Assembly: GCF_001870435.1 (NCBI RefSeq)
Contig: NZ_MDDR01000007.1
Span: forward strand, 354,269-418,268
Direction of reading: 5' to 3'
DNA from: Pseudomonas costantinii
GTDB lineage: Bacteria; Pseudomonadota; Gammaproteobacteria; Pseudomonadales; Pseudomonadaceae
Length of the DNA stretch: 64,000 nt
Positions within the stretch are counted from its first letter, which is position 1. Each line of letters begins with the position of its first letter. A program made the position numbers and the translations under genes. Below are positions 1 to 10,214 of this stretch, piece by piece. The notes below the pieces were generated by a model, which saw nothing but the letters and a program-made list of their open reading frames with translations, had not been told where the DNA came from and ran no database searches.

Positions 1-907
1 CCAAGCCGCTTTTACGCAGGCTCGCGCGCTGCAATTGGTAGCTGATCTGCTGGCTCATGCGCTCAATTTGCGATTGCAGCACCCACGCCTGATCGCGATC
101 TTCGGGGCGCTGGGCCATGTCTTCGCTCACGCCCTGCAACACCGCCAGCGGGGTTTTCAGGCTATGGGCCAGATCGTCGAGGGAATCGCGGTAGCGCGTA
201 CGTTGTTCGCGCTCGCTGTGCAGCAAACGGTTGAGAGAGCCGGTAAGCCGTAGCAGCTCACGCGGGTGTTCTTCGGTGAGGCTTTCGCGGGTGCCGCCTT
301 CGATCTGGTCAAGTTCCTGGCTCAGGCGCCGCAAGGCTTGCAGGCCCCAGGTCAGGCCCAGCCACAACAACGTCAGCAATACGAGCAAAGCCGCACCAAA
401 CCCCAGGTAGAGGTTTTCCCGCAGGCCTTCGAGGGTCAGCAGGTATTCGCGCACCGGTTGCAGGGCGACGATACTGAACGCCGCGCTCTTGCCCCCCAGC
501 AGCTTGACCTCGACGTCATACACGAAAAATTCCTGACCATTGGCTTCGCGAATCCGCGCAAACTCGTTGCCACGCCCGTCGTAGCGCGGCTTGTAGTTGA
601 TGTTTTCTTCCTGGGTCGCCCGCGAACGCCACACCAGATGGCCTTCACGGTCGTAGATATAGCCGAGCAGCCGACTGTCGGTGAGGTTGAAGCGTTCATC
701 CGGCAGCTGCGCCGGCATCAACAGGCGGTTATTTTCGACCCGCGCGGCGGAAATCAGGGTGGTGACATCCGACGCCAGGCGCTGCTCGATGGAGTCCTGC
801 AACGCCAGGCTGAACGCACCTTGCATGGCGGGCAACAAGCCCAGCATAAACAACACGGCCAGGGTGGTGGCCGCCAGCATCAAGCGCACACGTAACGAGC
901 GAATCAA
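1..907 (-). CDS. phoQ: PhoQ-type sensor histidine kinase (partial, N-terminal 302 codons)
   Basis: Membrane sensor kinase that would phosphorylate the PhoP regulator encoded just upstream; in Pseudomonas PhoPQ responds to low divalent cations and cationic peptides. The reading frame runs off the window at base 1, so the ATPase domain is missing here. Visible are a first membrane segment near residues 10-27, a periplasmic domain with YDREGHLVWRS and NINYKPRYDGRG, a second membrane segment near 165-190 (LLVLLTLLWLGLTWG), a linker, and the phospho-acceptor helix with AHSLKTPLAVLQG (His near 245). A TGA lies in frame just upstream and the first usable codon is a TTG whose last bases overlap the phoP stop (TTGA), giving a protein beginning MIRSLRVRLML, as in the P. 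aeruginosa PhoQ I remember. The start choice is inference. Confidence 0.88.
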   Translation of the reverse strand, partial: MIRSLRVRLMLAATTLAVLFMLGLLPAMQGAFSLALQDSIEQRLASDVTTLISAARVENNRLLMPAQLPDERFNLTDSRLLGYIYDREGHLVWRSRATQEENINYKPRYDGRGNEFARIREANGQEFFVYDVEVKLLGGKSAAFSIVALQPVREYLLTLEGLRENLYLGFGAALLVLLTLLWLGLTWGLQALRRLSQELDQIEGGTRESLTEEHPRELLRLTGSLNRLLHSEREQRTRYRDSLDDLAHSLKTPLAVLQGVSEDMAQRPEDRDQAWVLQSQIERMSQQISYQLQRASLRKSGL

Positions 908-1581
908 CGGCAGCGCTCATTGAACAGGTAACCGAGGCCCCGCACGGTGTCGATCGGCTTGAACCCCGCCGGGCCTTCCAGCTTACGACGCAGGCGGCCG
1001 ACCAATACTTCGATCACGTTCGGATCACGCTCGTCGTCATCGGGGTAGAGCTGCTCCATCAAGCGGTCCTTGGCGACCACTTGCTGATGGTGACGCATCA
1101 GGTATTCGAGAATCCGATACTCATAGGCCGTCAGCGCTAACGGCTGCTCATCCAGGGACGCTTGCTTGCGATTGAGGTCCAGCAGCAACGGGCCCGCGAC
1201 AATGGTCGACTGGGTAAAACCGCTTGAGCGGCGCAGTAAAGCGTTCATCCGGGCCTCCAGTTCTTCGAACTGGAACGGCTTGACCACGTAGTCGTCGGCG
1301 CCGGCGGCCAGGCCTTCGACCTTGTCCTGCCAATTGCCGCGCGCGGTGAGAATAAGGATCGGGAAGGTCTTGGCCTGGCTGCGCAGTTGGCGAATCAGGT
1401 CCAGGCCGCCCATGCCGGGCAGGCCCAGGTCGATGATCGCCAGGTCATGGTTGAATTGCCCGGTCTGGTACAGGGCTTCCTCGGCATTGGCCACAGCTTC
1501 GACCACATGCCCGCTGTCGGTCAGGCGGGTCAACAGGTGATGACGCAACAGCGCCTCATCTTCCACCACCAGCAATTTCAT
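904..1581 (-). CDS. phoP: PhoP-type response regulator (OmpR family)
   Basis: DNA-binding response regulator of 225 residues, the partner of the kinase that follows it with overlapping stop and start. It begins MKLLVVEDEALLRHH. The receiver domain carries the acidic pocket in VVEDE, the phospho-acceptor Asp in LAIIDLGLPGMGGLDL and the Lys in DDYVVKPF. The C-terminal winged helix ends in IDTVRGLGYLFNERCR. The ATG at 1581 is chosen over an upstream TTG because GGAGAG lies at ribosome-binding distance and the length matches P. aeruginosa PhoP. The upstream gene is separated by only 18 bases, so the three genes are probably one transcript. Four GTTCAG half-sites lie ahead of that transcript and suggest autoregulation. 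Confidence 0.92.
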   Translation of the reverse strand: MKLLVVEDEALLRHHLLTRLTDSGHVVEAVANAEEALYQTGQFNHDLAIIDLGLPGMGGLDLIRQLRSQAKTFPILILTARGNWQDKVEGLAAGADDYVVKPFQFEELEARMNALLRRSSGFTQSTIVAGPLLLDLNRKQASLDEQPLALTAYEYRILEYLMRHHQQVVAKDRLMEQLYPDDDERDPNVIEVLVGRLRRKLEGPAGFKPIDTVRGLGYLFNERCR

Positions 1582-1599
1582 AAGGCTCTCCAAGGCGAT

Positions 1600-1908
1600 T
1601 CAACTGTCCGACAGGGGGATATCATAGCGGCCCTGCAAGTCTTGCGGGCGCAGTTTAATGCCATTGTATTGGCCCGTCAGGTGTTCGTAGCCGGTGCGGT
1701 AACCCGGTTGCGGGGCGGTTTGCCCCAGGGACTGGCCCCACGGCGCGGCCTGGCTGCCCGCGTCTTCGAAGCTGACACGATGGATCAGGTTGCTGGACTT
1801 CTTGGTTTTCTCGCTACCAAAGGCCGCAAATGCACCGTCGGACGCCTGGACCCCGGCAGTGGCACTGAGCATGGTTAACGCCAACATCAGCTTTTTGATC
1901 GCAGTCAT
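1600..1908 (-). CDS. small exported protein at the head of the phoPQ operon
   Basis: Protein of 102 residues that I do not recognise. Residues 1-22 form a signal peptide (Lys-rich start, hydrophobic LMLALTMLSATAG, cleavage after VQA). The mature part is polar, with a Gly/Gln-rich stretch, Tyr-Arg-Thr-Gly-Tyr near the middle and LRPQDLQGRYDIPLSDS at the end, so it should be a soluble periplasmic or secreted protein. It is the first gene after a cluster of PhoP-type half-sites and ends 18 bases before phoP. In P. aeruginosa this place is held by oprH, an outer membrane protein of a different kind. A role in the PhoPQ response is inferred from position only. Confidence 0.7.
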   Translation of the reverse strand: MTAIKKLMLALTMLSATAGVQASDGAFAAFGSEKTKKSSNLIHRVSFEDAGSQAAPWGQSLGQTAPQPGYRTGYEHLTGQYNGIKLRPQDLQGRYDIPLSDS

Positions 1909-1959
1909 GGTGCTTACCTCTACGCGTTTGGCTGTTGAAGCCAGACTACGCAGGCGCCC

Positions 1960-1998
1960 CTGAACTCCCCCTGAACAGGCTCTGAACCTCGCCTGAAC
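1960..1998 (-). promoter_or_regulatory. four tandem PhoP-type half-sites
   Basis: On the minus strand GTTCAG occurs four times with identical 11-base spacing (6-base unit plus 5-base spacer), at 1993-1998, 1982-1987, 1971-1976 and 1960-1965. OmpR-family regulators such as PhoP bind direct repeats with a 5-base spacer as tandem dimers. The array lies 52-90 bases upstream of the small exported gene that leads the phoPQ operon, which fits PhoP autoregulation. It also lies 47-85 bases upstream of the divergent phosphopantetheinyl transferase gene, so control of both is possible. The repeats are seen directly; the factor is inferred. Confidence 0.75.
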
Positions 1999-2044
1999 CG
2001 TTACGGGCTATCCACTGGCGCGCCAACTCGGCAAAATACCGCAC

Positions 2045-2761
2045 ATGACGCCATTACCCGCTTGCTGCACCCCACTCGATGCCCATTGGCCGTTGCCCGC
2101 CCCCTTGCCTGGCACGGTGTTTCTCAGCACTCGGTTCGATCCCGCCTTATTAATCGCCGATGACTTCCAGCGCTGCGCTGTGCCGCCACCGGCCAGCATC
2201 CAACGCTCAGTGGCCAAGCGCCAAGCCGAGTTTCTCGCCGGCCGCCTGTGCGCCCGTGCAGCGCTGCAACAACTTGACCACCTGGAGTGCGTCCCGGCTA
2301 TCGGCGAAGACCGTGCGCCGGTGTGGCCTGAGCACATCAGCGGGTCCATCACCCACAGCACCGGGCATGCGGCGGCCATTGTCGGGCACAAGGCGCAGTG
2401 GCGCGGGCTGGGGATGGACCTTGAAAATGTGCTGACGCTGGAGCGGGCGGAACGCCTGGCCGGGGAAATTCTCACCGCTGATGAGCTGCAACGCATGGCC
2501 GCTATCCCGCGCGAGCAAGTCGCCCTGCTGGTGACGCTGACGTTTTCGGCCAAGGAGAGCCTGTTCAAGGCGCTCTACCCGATTGTGCAGAAGCGCTTCT
2601 ACTTTGAGCATGCCGAAGTGTTGGCGTGGTCCGAATCGGGCCATGTACGGCTGCGCTTGCTGACGGACCTGTCTGCCGAGTGGTGCCATGGCAAGGAATT
2701 GGATGGGCAGTTTGCGCTGCATGACGGGCAGTTGTTGAGCCTGGTGGCTATCGGCGCCTAA
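2045..2761 (+). CDS. pcpS: 4'-phosphopantetheinyl transferase (PcpS/EntD-like)
   Basis: Transfers the 4'-phosphopantetheine arm of coenzyme A to a serine of acyl, aryl or peptidyl carrier proteins, turning them into their active form. The protein is 238 residues, the size of EntD/PcpS-type enzymes. Family signatures are visible: SGSITHS near 99-105, the metal-binding GMDLEN near 121-126 and FSAKESLFKALYP near 170-182 with the Glu and Lys of the WxxKEA-type motif. P. aeruginosa uses a single enzyme of this kind, PcpS, for fatty acid and siderophore synthesis; whether this genome has others cannot be seen here. The gene stands alone, divergent from the phoPQ operon, and is followed by a long inverted repeat. 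Confidence 0.88.
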   Translation: MTPLPACCTPLDAHWPLPAPLPGTVFLSTRFDPALLIADDFQRCAVPPPASIQRSVAKRQAEFLAGRLCARAALQQLDHLECVPAIGEDRAPVWPEHISGSITHSTGHAAAIVGHKAQWRGLGMDLENVLTLERAERLAGEILTADELQRMAAIPREQVALLVTLTFSAKESLFKALYPIVQKRFYFEHAEVLAWSESGHVRLRLLTDLSAEWCHGKELDGQFALHDGQLLSLVAIGA

Positions 2762-2766
2762 TACTC

Positions 2767-2884
2767 CCCGTAGCAGCTGTCGAGCGCCAGCGAGGCTGCG
2801 TTGGCAGCACCGCGGGAATCAAGTCTGGCGCGAAATCGAGTCGCGCCTGACGCAGCCTCGCTGGCGCTCGACAGCTGCTACGGG
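2767..2884. repeat. 34-base perfect inverted repeat
   Basis: Bases 2767-2800 and 2851-2884 are exact reverse complements over 34 bases, separated by a 50-base centre that holds shorter complementary pieces. It lies between two convergent genes (transferase on plus, sensor kinase on minus). The GCAGCTGTCGAGC-type arms resemble repeats dispersed in P. fluorescens intergenic regions. As RNA it would form a strong hairpin from either direction and could act as a transcript end or 3' stabiliser. Confidence 0.8.
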
Positions 2885-2894
2885 AACATACACA

Positions 2895-4505
2895 TCAGGG
2901 TTTGTCTTGATCTCGCGGCCAACTGAGGCTGAAACACGCCCCACCCAGGTTGTTGCTCTTGCTGATCAACGCCCGGCCGCCATGCCAATAGATAATCCGC
3001 CGCACAATCGACAAGCCCAGGCCGTGCCCGCCCGAAGCACGTGTGCGGCTGTCGTCCAGGCGCAGGAACGGCGTAAAGATGCGCTCCCAGGCGCTTTCCG
3101 GGACGCCCGGGCCATCGTCCTCCACATCAATGCGGCAACGCACTTGGCCGACTTGGTAGCTGATCAACACCTGGCCCTGGGCATGGCGCATGGCGTTGCT
3201 CACCAGGTTTTGCAGCGCACGGTGCAGGTAGCGCGGCTCGGCATCGACCCAAGCGTCGTCCCAATGCGCCGAGGACAGGCAGATACCCCTTGTCACACTG
3301 ACCTGCGGACGCAGTGGCGATAATTCGCCGATCACCTGATCAAGCAATGCACTGAGGTCAACGCGCTGGAAATTCAGCTCCGGCGCCCCCTGTTCCAGGC
3401 GTGCGTAGGTGAGCATTTCGTCCACCAGGCCATCGAGGTCCTGGATGTCGTTGTCCATGCCCTCCATGTATTTACGCCGCGCTTCGGGGGTGGCAGCGTC
3501 GCCGATCATCTCCAGACCAAAGCGCAGGCGCGCCACCGGTGTGCGCAGTTCGTGGGACACCGCGCGCACCAGTTCGCGCTGGATCGCCAGCAATTGTTGC
3601 AAGTGTTCGGCCATGCCATTGAAGGCCGCCGCCAAGCGCCCTACAGAGTCGGCGCCACGGGCCGGCACGCGCACTTCAAGGCTGCCTTTGGCAATGCGGG
3701 TGGCCGCTGCCTCCAACCCTTTGAGACGCCGCTCAAGCTGGCGCACCAGCAAATAGACGATCAAGCCGATCAAGGTCAGGCTGATCAAGGCGATCAGGAT
3801 CAACCATTGCGGCGGGTAAGGATTCATCTGATACAGCGGGCCGATGTCCAGCACCCAGGGTGTACCGACCATCCCGGCAAATACGCGGATCGAATCGCCA
3901 CCTTTGCCCAAGGCCATCACCGTATCGCCTTCCGATACCCGGCGGCGCTGGTCGTCGTCCATATCCGCCTGGTCGAGCGCCATCAGGTGCATCTCAAAAC
4001 CAAAACCCTTGGCTTCTTTTATGTCTGCCAGCCGCTGTGGCTGCTCGGCCACCGGAAAACGCACCAACTCGTCAGCCAACAGGTAAATAGTCGCACGCGC
4101 CAATTGTTCGCTGATCTGCTGCACTTCGCCGGTGAGTACCAACTGTTCCTGCTCACTGACCAGGCGCAGCACCCGCGCCGCATGCGGCCCGGTCTGCTGT
4201 ACCAGCACCTGGCCGCGTTGCAGGCGATTACGTTGGCTCAGGTCCAATTGGGCATCGGTGAGCGTGCGCAATTCCAGAGGGATGCCTAACAAGCGTTCCC
4301 AAATCGCCAGGGCACGCTGGCGCTCGATCGGGCTCATGGGTTGCAGGTTGTCGCCCATCAGCGCAAAGGTGCCGTGGGCCAGGCGTTCACGGTACTGGCC
4401 GCTGCGCACCTCGTTGAGCAGGTGCAGCGCTAATACGCCGAGCAACGCCACCAAAATAATCGCCGCGCACATGCCGCCGTAGATACGCAGGAAGATCGAG
4501 TTCAC
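2895..4505 (-). CDS. sensor histidine kinase with HAMP domain
   Basis: Membrane kinase of 536 residues, counterpart of the unnamed kinase beside nrdA in P. aeruginosa (PA1158 as remembered). Order of parts: membrane helix near 7-27, a periplasmic domain of about 200 residues, a second helix near 233-255 (LILIALISLTLIGLIVYLLV), HAMP, the dimerisation helix with AVSHELRTPVARLRFG, then the ATPase with NLVSNAMRHAQG, DDGPGVP and GGHGLGLSIV. It starts with GTG whose last bases form the TGA stop of the preceding regulator (GTGA), so the two are translationally coupled. The signal sensed is unknown. The overall arrangement resembles RstB of enteric bacteria, which is only a loose comparison. Confidence 0.88.
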   Translation of the reverse strand: MNSIFLRIYGGMCAAIILVALLGVLALHLLNEVRSGQYRERLAHGTFALMGDNLQPMSPIERQRALAIWERLLGIPLELRTLTDAQLDLSQRNRLQRGQVLVQQTGPHAARVLRLVSEQEQLVLTGEVQQISEQLARATIYLLADELVRFPVAEQPQRLADIKEAKGFGFEMHLMALDQADMDDDQRRRVSEGDTVMALGKGGDSIRVFAGMVGTPWVLDIGPLYQMNPYPPQWLILIALISLTLIGLIVYLLVRQLERRLKGLEAAATRIAKGSLEVRVPARGADSVGRLAAAFNGMAEHLQQLLAIQRELVRAVSHELRTPVARLRFGLEMIGDAATPEARRKYMEGMDNDIQDLDGLVDEMLTYARLEQGAPELNFQRVDLSALLDQVIGELSPLRPQVSVTRGICLSSAHWDDAWVDAEPRYLHRALQNLVSNAMRHAQGQVLISYQVGQVRCRIDVEDDGPGVPESAWERIFTPFLRLDDSRTRASGGHGLGLSIVRRIIYWHGGRALISKSNNLGGACFSLSWPRDQDKP

Positions 4506-5227
4506 AGCGGCATATCGGCAGCGGCTTCGGGGACGAACAGGTAGCCTTTGCTGCGGATGGTCTTGATCAGGCGCGGGTGAATCGGGTCGTCGCCTATTTT
4601 CGGGCGAATGCGTGAGATGCGTACATCAATGGAGCGGTCCTGGCCGTCGTAACCGATGCCGCGCAGGGCGATGAAGATTTCTTCGCGGGACAAGATGCGG
4701 CCGGCATTCGCCACCAACAGCCACAGCAGGTCGAACTCGGCACTGGTCAGCTCGATGCCACCTTCGTGCAACCAGGCTTCGCGCAGGGCGTTGTCCACGA
4801 CCAAGGGGCCGAATTGCAGGCGGCGCTGCTGTTCCACGGCGGCCGGTTCCGCCGGTTCGCTGCGCCGCAGCAAAGCCTGGATACGCGCCAGCAATAAGCG
4901 CGGGCGCACGGGTTTGCACACGTAGTCGTCGGCGCCCATGTCCAGGCCCAGCACCTGGTCCATGTCGTCGGTGCGCGCAGTGAGCATCAGAATCACGCCG
5001 TCGTAGCGCTCGCGCACTGCGCGGCAGATGCTCAGGCCATCTTGGCCGGGCAGCATCAGGTCGAGGATCACCAGGTCCGGTTGTTCGGCGATGATGCGTG
5101 CCGCGGCCAAGGCGCCGTCGCTTTCCACCGATACCCGCAGGCCGTTGCTCTCCAGGTAATCACGGGTCAACTCGGCCAATCGCTCGTCATCCTCGACAAT
5201 CAATATTTGCCAGGCTTCTTGTTCCAC
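4502..5227 (-). CDS. OmpR-family response regulator
   Basis: Regulator of 241 residues paired with the kinase that follows. The receiver has LIVEDDERLAEL, the phospho-acceptor Asp in LVILDLMLPGQDGLS and the Lys in DDYVCKPVRPR; the C-terminal winged helix contains LTSAEFDLLWLLV and IKTIRSKGYLFVP. A GTG at 5227 is used as start, with AGGT at ribosome-binding distance. The pair lies next to nrdA and divergent from it, the same neighbourhood as PA1157-PA1158 in P. aeruginosa as I remember it. Its regulon cannot be read from the sequence. Confidence 0.9.
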   Translation of the reverse strand: MEQEAWQILIVEDDERLAELTRDYLESNGLRVSVESDGALAAARIIAEQPDLVILDLMLPGQDGLSICRAVRERYDGVILMLTARTDDMDQVLGLDMGADDYVCKPVRPRLLLARIQALLRRSEPAEPAAVEQQRRLQFGPLVVDNALREAWLHEGGIELTSAEFDLLWLLVANAGRILSREEIFIALRGIGYDGQDRSIDVRISRIRPKIGDDPIHPRLIKTIRSKGYLFVPEAAADMPL

Positions 5228-5505
5228 AGGTGACCTCGATGTCCATATATAGAAGAAAGATCGCCCCCCGTGTTCTTTTTGTCATGTTCGGGAGGCATAA
5301 CACTGCGTGTACAGGCGCCGATTGTAGCCATGGGCCAGGCCTCCAGCACAAGCCGGTAAATCCGTTCGGTGATCGCGTTTTTTTGTGATAGGGTTCGCGC
5401 CCTCAAAATTCCAACCGGGTGTTTTTGCCTCGGATTATTCGGTGACAAACGGTGTAATCCAGCAGCACTGCGGCCTACACGGGCATTCCACGTTTCATAC
5501 ACATT

Positions 5506-5526
5506 TTACCCACAGCGTTATCCACA
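5506..5526 (+). promoter_or_regulatory. DnaA boxes upstream of nrdA
   Basis: A perfect TTATCCACA box lies at 5518-5526 and a one-mismatch copy TTACCCACA at 5506-5514, same orientation, 12 bases apart. In E. coli DnaA binds next to the nrdAB promoter and links dNTP supply to replication. Position just ahead of the NrdR boxes suggests a similar arrangement here; binding is inferred. Confidence 0.6.
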
Positions 5527-5552
5527 GGTAGTGCGTTGCTAAGCCCCCCAAA

Positions 5553-5599
5553 ACGCATTATCTTGTACCTCGGCGCTAAAAAAACCCTACATGTAGGGT
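5553..5599 (+). promoter_or_regulatory. pair of NrdR boxes ahead of nrdA
   Basis: Two 16-base sites fit the NrdR consensus ACACwATATATwGTGT: ACGCATTATCTTGTAC at 5553-5568 and the perfectly palindromic ACCCTACATGTAGGGT at 5584-5599. Their centres are 31 bases apart, three helical turns, the spacing typical of NrdR box pairs. NrdR is an ATP-cone repressor of ribonucleotide reductase genes. The boxes lie about 370 bases before the nrdA start, so transcription probably starts near here and makes a long leader. Confidence 0.8.
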
Positions 5600-5969
5600 T
5601 TTAAGCGAAAAACCAAACACAGATCAGACAAGAAACTCAAGCGCTTTCTTGCTCCCGTTTGGTTGAACTAATGCCTTTTTTGAAAGCCCAAACCGCGCAC
5701 GCGGATGGCAGCCGTTTTCCAGCTTCAAGAGCAGAAAACGGTACGGGTGTTGCAGTGCTTGACGCGAGCAACTGTCACCCACTAGGAATACGGCGAAGGG
5801 CTCTTTAGCTCCGAACCGAAGACTTCGGCATGGAAGCGGCGCGATGAGCTCCCTTCCTCCTGTCCCGAAGTTGTTATGCCAGGCCCAGGCCTGCTGTAAG
5901 TGCTTCAGGACGGAACGGTGGGCACCGTGATGGTGCCCAAATAAATATAGAATGTGGAGACAACCCCCC
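5600..5969 (+). other. long nrdA leader without a convincing gene
   Basis: About 370 bases between the NrdR boxes and the nrdA start hold no supported reading frame. Possible RNA structure includes a hairpin with stem GGGCACC/GGTGCCC at 5920-5938, 31 bases before the nrdA ATG, and a small CGAAG/CTTCG hairpin near 5818-5828. I do not recognise a known riboswitch. Confidence 0.45.
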
Positions 5970-8867
<2,898 letters not shown>

Positions 8868-8884
8868 GCTGAGCGATGGCTGAA

Positions 8885-8917
8885 AGCCCGCTAACCGAAA
8901 GGTTAGCGGGCTTTTTT
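8885..8917 (+). terminator. rho-independent terminator of nrdA
   Basis: Perfect 12-base stem AGCCCGCTAACC / GGTTAGCGGGCT with a GAAA tetraloop followed by a run of T, 18 bases after the nrdA stop. Confidence 0.95.
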
Positions 8918-8936
8918 GTTTCGCTACAGGGCCATG

Positions 8937-10016
8937 CTAGACAAATGCGTATGCCCCTCCCCAGTACCAGTCCTCTTCCTTAGGCTGGCCACCTTGCGCC
9001 CCCCATAACTCTACCTTCCCTCCGATCACTGCCATTGTGTGGCCGTCATAAGCGACAACGCCCAATGCACCACTGGCAAGCTCATCACTCGAAGACTGCC
9101 TGTACAGACCTTTGAGCCCCAAGCGATTCAGCACTTCATCGGGGAGCTCACCGTCGTTCAAGCTTACCAATGCGTCCATATAGCTTCTCTGGGCATTGTG
9201 ATCATTACCGTTACCGCGCCCTTCATTCCCTTCCATATAGGCCCGCTTGGCACTGGCGGCGTACATGAAATTGGCGTTGGTCATCATTTCAGGATCAGTT
9301 CCCTCGAACCGGGCCTGCTGTGCCGCCTGCGCCAATTCACCTTTGCTCAAGTGAAGCTGGAACCCATCCCGCATCTGCACGTCATAGCCATCGCCTGACG
9401 TTTTCACATCTCTGAATACGTCAGTAGGTTTTTTGCCAAACTGCATCATTGCTGTCTTTATCACTGCAACCGTGGTGCAATTTCCGTCCGGCCCCTGCTT
9501 GAAACCAGCCCAGATATTGTCAGCCTCGTTGCCCGTGCCTGGCTTTCTTCCGGGATTGCTCTTGTCCGGCTTGTAGTCTGTGTAACCAGCCCCCTCGGTA
9601 AAGGGTTTATTGGTCATGGACTTTACGGAGCCAAAATTACTCTGATTAACGTTGCCGTTGCCAATGGGTGTCGGAGAAGGAGTGGCTAAGCGCTCACTCG
9701 CAAACAGTTCCGGAAACAGCGCCTTCAACAGCATGAGTAAATGTTGAGAGGCATCATTCCTCAGTTGCTCCAGGATCGCTTTGAACTTTTCGTCTCCCAG
9801 CTCCTTTCTCTTTTCATTCAGCTTGTCACGAAGGTCCTGAACGGTCTGGTTCTTGAAGGTTTTCTGGGCTTCATCAAGCGCTTTGAGAAGCGTGTTGACC
9901 GCCTCCTTGCTGGTATCGACATTATCCACTTTGTTTTCTGAACGACCTGCTCCCCAAGCCGCAGCCACGTCACACACACCCTCGACCCCGTTACCGGCCA
10001 TCGACGAATTCCACAT
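8937..10016 (-). CDS. unrecognised protein with a possible Cys-His protease-like domain
   Basis: Protein of 359 residues, not recognised. Residues 35-105 are charged and helical (likely coiled coil, KALDEAQKTFKNQTVQDLRD onward), 110-160 are Pro/Gly/Asn-rich linker, and 165-359 look like a globular domain. In it Cys180 (GPDGNCTTVAVIKTAMM, the Cys followed by a helix) and His326 (AYDGHTMAVIGG, before a strand) are arranged as in papain-like peptidases; this is a pattern reading, not a proven fold. No classical signal peptide is seen. A ribosome-binding AAGGTGA precedes the ATG. It lies between nrdA and the flagellar hook genes, with its own transcript, and could be an exported effector or toxin-like protein; function is unknown. 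Confidence 0.6.
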   Translation of the reverse strand: MWNSSMAGNGVEGVCDVAAAWGAGRSENKVDNVDTSKEAVNTLLKALDEAQKTFKNQTVQDLRDKLNEKRKELGDEKFKAILEQLRNDASQHLLMLLKALFPELFASERLATPSPTPIGNGNVNQSNFGSVKSMTNKPFTEGAGYTDYKPDKSNPGRKPGTGNEADNIWAGFKQGPDGNCTTVAVIKTAMMQFGKKPTDVFRDVKTSGDGYDVQMRDGFQLHLSKGELAQAAQQARFEGTDPEMMTNANFMYAASAKRAYMEGNEGRGNGNDHNAQRSYMDALVSLNDGELPDEVLNRLGLKGLYRQSSSDELASGALGVVAYDGHTMAVIGGKVELWGAQGGQPKEEDWYWGGAYAFV

Positions 10017-10156
10017 ACCAACATCACCTTGTAGTAATTAGGCCCAACACCGCTTTGCTAGCTGTGTGGAAAGAACGAAGTAGTCGGTTCCAACAAAGGC
10101 ATGTCGTCTCTTGATGGGCGCGCGGTGGGAAGAGTCCGTGATACCAAATAGCACGC

Positions 10157-10183
10157 AAAAAAAAGCCCCTCGATCAAGGGGCT
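10157..10183 (-). terminator. terminator of the flgBCDE operon
   Basis: On the minus strand AGCCCCT pairs with AGGGGCT and is followed by seven or more T, 32 bases after the flgE stop. Confidence 0.9.
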
Positions 10184-10214
10184 TTCGTTTCGCTTACGCG
10201 TCAGACCAACCGCA

